This document shows positions 58,722 to 64,000 of a DNA stretch of 64,000 bases, one piece after another. Position 1 is the stretch's first letter. Each line of letters starts with the position of its first letter. The DNA comes from Deinococcus roseus. GTDB taxonomy: Bacteria; Deinococcota; Deinococci; Deinococcales; Deinococcaceae. The notes under the pieces are model-generated. The model made no database searches, was not told the origin of the DNA, and saw nothing but the letters and a program-made list of their open reading frames with translations. The translations under genes and the position numbers were made by a program. The DNA is taken from positions 243,172 to 307,171 of the forward strand of contig NZ_BMOD01000001.1 of assembly GCF_014646895.1 (NCBI RefSeq), in the 5' to 3' direction.

Positions 58722-59659
58722 GCCATCTTCTCAATGTGGTCTGGGGGGCTCTTGCCGCCTGGTTTTTTGTGGGTCTCTTTCTGGGCATTGCCCGCAGGCG
58801 GGGGTGGGGCCAGACCGTGCGCAAAGACGGTCCCCAGACCCACCTTGTCAAGCAGGGCACGCCCACCATGGGCGGTGCGCCTTTTGTGGTGGCTTTGCTG
58901 TTTGTGTGGATTTTCAATTACCTGCAATCTGGAATTGGGGTCGTCAAACCCCAGGAAGTGGTGTTGATCCTCAGCATCGTGCTGATGGGCATCATTGGTC
59001 TGATTGACGATTACATGATCGTGCGGGCCAAACTGACCGGGGCGGCAGAGCGGGGCGGCCTGATGGCCCGCTACAAAATTGCTTTGCAGATCACTGTGGG
59101 TCTGGCTTTTGGCATCGCTGCAGCCAGACTGGCCCACCCCACCACCGTGGACTGGGTGTTCTGGTGGGACCTGATCTTCAACACCTTCGTGATGGTGGGG
59201 GCGGTAAACGCTTTCAACTTCACAGATGGAGTGGATGGGCTCTGCGCTGGCGTGACCCTGATCATCATTCTGCCGCTGCTGGGGGCCTCTCCTGTGGTGG
59301 CGATCATGGCCGGGTGCATCATCGGGTACCTGTGGTACAACTGGAAACCCGCCAGCATCTTCATGGGAGACGTGGGTTCTCACGCGCTGGGAGCACTCGC
59401 AGCAGGTGCTTATGTGCTGTATGACCACACCTGGCTCTTGCCCATTGCAGGGATTGTTCCCGTCATGGAAATCCTCAGTGTGTCCCTGCAGGTGGCTTAC
59501 TTCCGGCAGACCGGAGGCAAGCGCATCTTCAAAATGACCCCCATCCACCACCACTTCGAACTGAGCGGCTGGCAGGAAGGCAAGGTGGCCGGGCGCTTCT
59601 TTGCCATCACTGCGGTCTTCACAGCCCTGGCCTGGGGCCTGTTCGGGAAGGGTCAATGA
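58718..59659 (+). CDS. mraY: Phospho-MurNAc-pentapeptide transferase
   Basis: A 313-residue polytopic membrane enzyme that makes lipid I from UDP-MurNAc-pentapeptide and undecaprenyl phosphate. Motifs: GTPTMGG (about 47-53), LIDDYMIVRA with the Asp pair, FNFTDGVDGLCAG, KPASIFMGDVGSHALG and MTPIHHHFEL. Start is GTG 58718, overlapping the lipoprotein stop by 4 bases, and its stop overlaps murD by 4. Confidence 0.96.
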   Translation: MSHLLNVVWGALAAWFFVGLFLGIARRRGWGQTVRKDGPQTHLVKQGTPTMGGAPFVVALLFVWIFNYLQSGIGVVKPQEVVLILSIVLMGIIGLIDDYMIVRAKLTGAAERGGLMARYKIALQITVGLAFGIAAARLAHPTTVDWVFWWDLIFNTFVMVGAVNAFNFTDGVDGLCAGVTLIIILPLLGASPVVAIMAGCIIGYLWYNWKPASIFMGDVGSHALGALAAGAYVLYDHTWLLPIAGIVPVMEILSVSLQVAYFRQTGGKRIFKMTPIHHHFELSGWQEGKVAGRFFAITAVFTALAWGLFGKGQ

Positions 59660-60936
59660 ACGCCCTGATTTATGGCCTGGGACGCTCTGGGCGCGGTGTG
59701 GCAAGGTACCTGAAAAAGCTCGGCTGGAATGCCGAATGGATTGACCAGAAACCCCAGGAGGCAGACCTGCAACTGGTTTCCGAACTGGGTTTTGGAGAGG
59801 GCTCTGTGGACCGGAAATACACCTGGGTGGTTGCAGCCCCCGGCGTGCCCATCGACCATCCTGACCTGGAAAAATTGCGTTCCAATGGAGCAAAAGTCAT
59901 TGGAGAGCTGGAACTGGGTTTTCTGACCCGCAGAACCCCGGTCATTGGGATCACCGGAACAGCAGGCAAAGGGGGAACCAGCGTTCTGATCACGCAGCTT
60001 TTACAGGCGTCTGGCCTGAATGCACTCATCGGTGGGAATTTCGATCCGCCTTTTCTGGACATCATTGAAGATGCAGAGGTGGCCGTGGTGGAGATCTCCT
60101 CTTTCCAGCTGGAACGCATTCACACCTTCAGACCCCATGTGGCCGTGATCACCAACATGGACATCGACCATCTGGACCGCCACAAGACTGTGGAAGCCTA
60201 CCACGCTGCCAAGTGGCGCATCCAGGAAAACCAGCTTTCAGACGACACCCTTGTGGTGATGGAAGAATTGAAAGTGCCAGAAAAGGCCAGGGCCAGAATC
60301 CTCTCCTTCCCCAGAAAACCCGAGCAAATCAAATTGCTCAGGGGTGATGTGCTGCTGGATGCAGCAGAGCTGCCCAGAGGCATTCATCCTGCCAATGCCC
60401 AGGCTGCTGTTTATGCCGTGGAAAGTTACCTGCAACAAATCCAGAAAACCGTCCAGCCAGAAGTGCTGCGTGAAGCCCTGCTGGAATCAAAAGCCGTGAA
60501 AGGCCGCAATGAGCTGGTGGCCAGCCACCAGGGCATCGATTATGTGGTGGATTCCATTGCCACCCGAACCATTGCCGTGAAATCTGCGCTGGAACAGGCA
60601 AAAGCCCCCATCGCCTGGATTGTGGGAGGCAGAGACAAAGGTGCTGCACTGGAACCCTTGCAGGACGTGGTGCAGCAGAAAGTCAAATTCATTGTGGGCA
60701 TCGGGGAAGCAGGAGAGGCTTTTGCCAGACCCTTTAACCTTCCCCATCAGGTCATCTTTGAGGAAAGTGGGGATGCTACCATCAGGGAAGCTGTGAAAGC
60801 CGCCTCCCTGCAACTTCCCCAGGGTGGAACGGTGCTGCTGGCTCCGCTGGGCACCAGTTTCGACCAGTTCAGGGATTACCAGGATCGGGAACGGGCTTTC
60901 CGGGAGGCAGTCACGTGTTATACGAAGGAACCCTGA
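59656..60936 (+). CDS. murD: UDP-MurNAc-L-Ala D-Glu ligase, divergent P-loop
   Basis: A 426-residue MurD adding D-glutamate. Rossmann start LIYGLGRSGRGVARYL, APGVP, VEISSFQLE, NMDIDHLDRH and VGGRDKGAALEP are typical. The ATP loop reads GITGTAGKGGTS (residues 98-109), where other Mur ligases including MurF and MurC here have GK[TS]T; the Ser/Thr that coordinates Mg is Gly106. Its stop lies 22 bases into ftsW. Still most likely the true MurD because of its position and the other motifs. Confidence 0.92.
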   Translation: MNALIYGLGRSGRGVARYLKKLGWNAEWIDQKPQEADLQLVSELGFGEGSVDRKYTWVVAAPGVPIDHPDLEKLRSNGAKVIGELELGFLTRRTPVIGITGTAGKGGTSVLITQLLQASGLNALIGGNFDPPFLDIIEDAEVAVVEISSFQLERIHTFRPHVAVITNMDIDHLDRHKTVEAYHAAKWRIQENQLSDDTLVVMEELKVPEKARARILSFPRKPEQIKLLRGDVLLDAAELPRGIHPANAQAAVYAVESYLQQIQKTVQPEVLREALLESKAVKGRNELVASHQGIDYVVDSIATRTIAVKSALEQAKAPIAWIVGGRDKGAALEPLQDVVQQKVKFIVGIGEAGEAFARPFNLPHQVIFEESGDATIREAVKAASLQLPQGGTVLLAPLGTSFDQFRDYQDRERAFREAVTCYTKEP

Positions 60937-62069
60937 AACCCGCCCTGACCCTCAAAAGCCGCCAGTACCACCAACTTTTATGGCTCTCACAGGGCATCCT
61001 TGCGGTGCTGGGACTGGTGGGGGTTGCCACGGCCATGCCCGGAGAACTGATCGGACACGGCATGCAGACCACCATCGCCTTTGTGGCCACCTGGCTTTTT
61101 GCCCTGATGCGTCCCAAAGGGGTGATTCGCATTGCCCCTTTCATGTGGGTGATTTCCCTGGTTTTGCTGGTGATGGTGATGGTGATGGGTGAAGGGGGAA
61201 ACGCCAGTGATGTGAAACGCTGGCTGGACTTTGGCCCCATCCGCTTTCAGCCTTCCGAGCTGGCCAAACTGACCCTGATCATGCAGCTGGGGAGTGCTTT
61301 TGCCCGCAAAGGGGTGAATGCCAAACTGTGGCAGAGCAGCCTGATGATCATGGCCACGGTGGGTCTGGTGATCATCGAGCCTGACCTGGGAACCAGTGTG
61401 CTGATTTTCGCCTCGGGGATCCTGATGATGTTTGCTGCCGGGGTGCGGTTCACCAGCATCAGTGCCCTGATCCTGTCCCTGTTCCTGCTGGCCCTGCCTT
61501 TTGCCAGCAGTTACCTGGAACGCAACCCTTACATTGTTGAGCGCTTCTTCGGGCACGTCAACACCGTCAAAGGCCAGGACACCTCGCAGGACTCCGGCTA
61601 TCAGGTCAAACAGGCCCGCAAAGCCATGGAACGGGGCGGACTCTGGGGCCAGGGTGTGGATGGACGTCTGCCCCGCCTTCCCGCCAAAGACACCGACATG
61701 ATCATTGCCAGCGTGGCTTTTGCCACGGGTTTTCTGGGGGTGGCCATGATCATTCTGGCCTACTGGCTGGTGGCCTATGTGGGACTGGGGGCATCGGAGA
61801 TGGTGGTTTCTGCAGGCACTTTCAGGCCGCACCTGCACGCAGCCAGCATCATGGCCACCGGAGCCATGTTCATGATTGTGGGGCAGGCTTTCGTCAATCT
61901 GTGTGTGGCGATTGGCATTTTCCCGGTCACGGGGGTTCCCCTGCCCATGGTTTCCAATGGGGGAAGTTCACAGCTGGCCATGGGCATTGCTTTTGGTCTG
62001 ATTCACTCTGCCCTGCGTGAAGTGCGCCTGGCCGAGGGCAGCAATCCCGAGCACGCTGCAGCCCTGTAA
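60915..62069 (+). CDS. ftsW: FtsW/RodA/SpoVE family glycosyltransferase
   Basis: A 384-residue SEDS protein with about ten membrane helices, the peptidoglycan polymerase of division. Signatures: DVKRWLDFGPIRFQPSELAK (about 99-118), IEPDLGTSVLIF, PAKDTDMIIASVAFATGFLG and NLCVAIGIFPVTGVPLPMVS followed by NGGSS. Start GTG 60915 lies inside murD; no ftsI is next to it in the window. It is followed by a terminator, so murG starts a new unit. Confidence 0.93.
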   Translation: MLYEGTLKPALTLKSRQYHQLLWLSQGILAVLGLVGVATAMPGELIGHGMQTTIAFVATWLFALMRPKGVIRIAPFMWVISLVLLVMVMVMGEGGNASDVKRWLDFGPIRFQPSELAKLTLIMQLGSAFARKGVNAKLWQSSLMIMATVGLVIIEPDLGTSVLIFASGILMMFAAGVRFTSISALILSLFLLALPFASSYLERNPYIVERFFGHVNTVKGQDTSQDSGYQVKQARKAMERGGLWGQGVDGRLPRLPAKDTDMIIASVAFATGFLGVAMIILAYWLVAYVGLGASEMVVSAGTFRPHLHAASIMATGAMFMIVGQAFVNLCVAIGIFPVTGVPLPMVSNGGSSQLAMGIAFGLIHSALREVRLAEGSNPEHAAAL

Positions 62070-62084
62070 ATTCAAGACCTTCAG

Positions 62085-62112
62085 AGACCAGGGTTTGGCC
62101 CTGGTCTTTTTT
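62085..62112 (+). terminator. Terminator after ftsW
   Basis: AGACCAGGG (62085-62093), loop TTTGG, CCCTGGTCT (62099-62107), then TTTTT. Splits the wall cluster into two transcripts unless readthrough occurs. Confidence 0.9.
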
Positions 62113-62332
62113 GTGGTCTTTTTGCCCCAAGTGCTTCAGTTGATCTTCAGGCAGTGGTCTGTGCAAGCAGGGTTTCAAGAGCAGGCACATGATCCAGCTT
62201 CATGATCCAGTCTGCCCAAAAAGCCTGTCTTGCGCTGGTTTGCAGCAGGCATGTCACGGTCTGGCTGACAGCTCCAGATGTGAAAAACCCTCTCTAGCAT
62301 TTGGGCCTGCAAAACATATAAGGTATAGGGCG

Positions 62333-63418
62333 ATGAGTCAGCCCACGATCGTACTCGCCACTGGAGGAACCGGAGGACACATTTATCCTGCGGTTGCCCT
62401 CGCTCAGGAACTCGCAAAAAGGGGGCATGCCTCGGCCATTCTGGGAATGGAGGGGGGCATGGAAGAGCGGATTGCCCGACAGGAAAACCTGCCTTTTTAC
62501 GGGGTCAGTGCTGGAAAGATAGACCGCAGTAGACCCAACCCCATGGAAGTCCTCAAGGCAGCCAAAGGCTTCACCGAGGCCCGCAATGCCCTGATTCGAA
62601 TCAAACCAAAAGTTGTTGTTGGTTTCGGAGGTTATGCCTCCCTGCCTGGTGTGCTGTCTGCCCAGTCTCTGGGCATTCCCACCGTGCTGCACGAACAGAA
62701 TGCCAAGCTGGGTCTCACCCAGAAACTGGCGCTGGGCCGTGCCAAAAGTGTCACCACCGCCTACCCGAAAGTGCAGGGCCTCCCGGAAGGCAAATCCAAA
62801 TGGGTGGGCATGCCGGTGCGGGAAAGGCGTCTGGACCGCAAGGAAGCCCTCAGCCGCCTGAACCTGCAGGAAGGGCCGCTCACCGTGCTGGTGATGGGAG
62901 GATCTCAGGGCAGTCTGTTCCTGAACCAGTCTGTGCCCGGAGCCCTGGAAGGGGCCTGCGGCATTGAAGGGTTGTGTGGAGAACACGGCATTCAGGTGAT
63001 TCACTCCACAGGTCCCAGATGGCTCACCGAAATGGTGCCCAAAGTGCAACACCTGAGCTGGTACAAAGTTTCAGGTTATGTGGACAGCACCGCTGCCTGG
63101 TCCTGCGCAGACCTCGCCATCACCCGTGCGGGCAGTGGAACGCTGGCAGAAGCGGCCTTTTATGGCGTACCCCTGATTGCTGTTCCGCTGTCCAGCTCTG
63201 CAGACAACCACCAGTTGTTCAATGCAAAAGCCGTGGAAACTGCAGGAGCAGGCCGGGTGGTGGAAGAATCCCAGATTTCTAAACTGGGAGAGGTCTTCAA
63301 GGAACTGGTTCCTCTTGAGAAACGCAAGAAGATGCGGGAAGCCGCTGCCACCCTCACCCCCGCAGGTGCGGTGTCCCGTCTGGCAGATGAAGTGCTGCGC
63401 ATCAAAGGAGGCCTGTGA
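62333..63418 (+). CDS. murG: Lipid II-forming GlcNAc transferase
   Basis: A 361-residue GT28 enzyme adding GlcNAc to lipid I at the inner membrane face. LATGGTGGHIYPA (about 9-21), VVGFGGYASLP, HEQNAKLG, VMGGSQGSLFLN and TRAGSGTLAEAAFYGVPLI are the UDP-GlcNAc and acceptor motifs. Start 62333 with MSQPTIVLATGG; TATAAGG-type AT-rich sequence upstream serves as the promoter or ribosome region. Its stop overlaps the murC start (TGATG). Confidence 0.95.
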   Translation: MSQPTIVLATGGTGGHIYPAVALAQELAKRGHASAILGMEGGMEERIARQENLPFYGVSAGKIDRSRPNPMEVLKAAKGFTEARNALIRIKPKVVVGFGGYASLPGVLSAQSLGIPTVLHEQNAKLGLTQKLALGRAKSVTTAYPKVQGLPEGKSKWVGMPVRERRLDRKEALSRLNLQEGPLTVLVMGGSQGSLFLNQSVPGALEGACGIEGLCGEHGIQVIHSTGPRWLTEMVPKVQHLSWYKVSGYVDSTAAWSCADLAITRAGSGTLAEAAFYGVPLIAVPLSSSADNHQLFNAKAVETAGAGRVVEESQISKLGEVFKELVPLEKRKKMREAAATLTPAGAVSRLADEVLRIKGGL

Positions 63419-64000
63419 TGAACTACCACCTGATGGCCGTGTGCGGCATCGGGGTCAGCGGTCTGGCCCGCCTGCTGAAAGCCCAGGGACACCAGGTCTC
63501 CGGGTGTGACGCCAGAATCAACGAGATGGGTCAACAGCTCATCGCAGAAGGTATTGAAGTCTTCGAGAAGCACAGCCCGGACCACATCTCTCCTGACCTT
63601 TCGGCTTTGATTCTGAGCACCGCCATTCGGGAGACTGAACCTGAGGTGCTGAAGGCCAGAGAACTGGGCATCCCTGTGTTAAAGCGCATCCAGGTGCTTG
63701 ATGAGGTGATGCAGGGAGCGCCTGCCAGTGTGGGCATTGCTGGAACGCACGGCAAAACCACCACCACCAGCCTGACCGCTGTGGCCCTGATTGGGGCAGG
63801 CCTCGACCCCAGTGCTTTTGTGGGAAGTGTGCTTCCTGACTTTGAGGGCAGCAATGTGCGTCTGGGTGCAGGTCCTTTCGTTGCTGAAATTGATGAATCT
63901 GATCCGCAGTTCCAGCATCTGAAGGTTTCTATGGCCGTGATGACCAATCTGGAAGACGACCATGTTTCTCCAGACGGTCAGGCCAGCGAAAATTATTACC
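63418..64000 (+). CDS. murC: UDP-MurNAc L-alanine ligase (5' part)
   Basis: The first 194 codons of MurC, cut by the window end. MAVCGIGVSGLARLLKAQGH is the Rossmann beginning (with a Val where GMS is usual), STAIRETEPEVL follows, and the P-loop GIAGTHGKTTTTSLTAVAL is canonical, as is AEIDESDPQF. It adds L-alanine to UDP-MurNAc. The start codon overlaps the murG stop by one base. Confidence 0.95.
   Translation, partial: MNYHLMAVCGIGVSGLARLLKAQGHQVSGCDARINEMGQQLIAEGIEVFEKHSPDHISPDLSALILSTAIRETEPEVLKARELGIPVLKRIQVLDEVMQGAPASVGIAGTHGKTTTTSLTAVALIGAGLDPSAFVGSVLPDFEGSNVRLGAGPFVAEIDESDPQFQHLKVSMAVMTNLEDDHVSPDGQASENYY

Overview
The window looks like a chromosomal segment of a Deinococcus-type bacterium (Deinococcota), probably one of the moderately GC-rich species rather than the very high-GC ones. 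The reasons are a murF-mraY-murD-ftsW-murG-murC wall cluster, a separate archaeal-type mutase subunit without its B12 domain, many lipoproteins and DUF2259/DUF2785 secreted proteins, and above all at least a dozen genes whose start codon lies exactly 6 (sometimes 5 or 7) bases after a TANNNT -10 box. That is the leaderless arrangement described as common in Deinococcus. The genus call is an inference; no 16S or ribosomal protein gene is present.

Layout. 1-640: the start of a GH19 chitinase/endolysin-like gene running off the left edge and a tRNA-Ser(GGA). 0.7-7.4 kb: flavohemoglobin with an NsrR-like palindrome, a GH13 glucan enzyme overlapping a nucleoside deaminase, metX under a SAM-I riboswitch, and a penicillin-binding-like lipoprotein. 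7.4-10.6 kb: a ZTP riboswitch followed by purH-folD-cyclodeaminase, a purine/one-carbon operon. 10.7-16.0 kb: a secreted multidomain alpha-amylase and a subtilase lipoprotein. 16.5-19.7 kb: EcsC-like, small and secreted proteins, and a helix-turn-helix regulator. 19.7-27.9 kb: a methylmalonyl-CoA-type mutase subunit, an HD phosphohydrolase and a DUF2259 protein, surrounded by five diverged paralogues of a 170-190 residue family that resembles a NERD domain with a lost active site. This family is the best candidate here for something undescribed.

28.0-35 kb: enoyl-CoA hydratase, a DeoD-type phosphorylase with Asn at position 204, a LolD-like ATPase flanked by heptamer-repeat elements, a CRP/FNR regulator, queG, aroH, and a tetR-metallohydrolase pair. 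35.1-39.8 kb: a YyaL-type thioredoxin protein, then bioB overlapping the end of a peptide-type solute-binding protein gene whose promoter carries a BirA-like operator, which suggests that the binding protein belongs to biotin supply. 40.2-44.2 kb: a helical-repeat protein and a NatAB-like exporter. 44.5-47.4 kb: a family 2 glycosyltransferase, a CDP-alcohol phosphatidyltransferase, rnpB, rluB and a small membrane protein; the rluB frame continues about 70 codons into the 5' half of RNase P RNA. 47.6-53.1 kb: a GbsR/MarR-controlled ABC exporter, truB, a MerR-type drug-sensor regulator with a 19-bp promoter spacer, and ald.

53.2-64.0 kb: two small related lipoproteins, Asp23-like protein plus fakA, and the cell-wall cluster, in which an unrecognised lipoprotein gene is translationally joined between murF and mraY. 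Overlapping starts and stops (ATGA, GTGA, TGATG) tie most operons together, and strong hairpin terminators separate convergent units. Two 70-bp dispersed repeats, several heptamer arrays and palindromes are scattered in the spacers. No CRISPR array, insertion sequence or transposase was seen.
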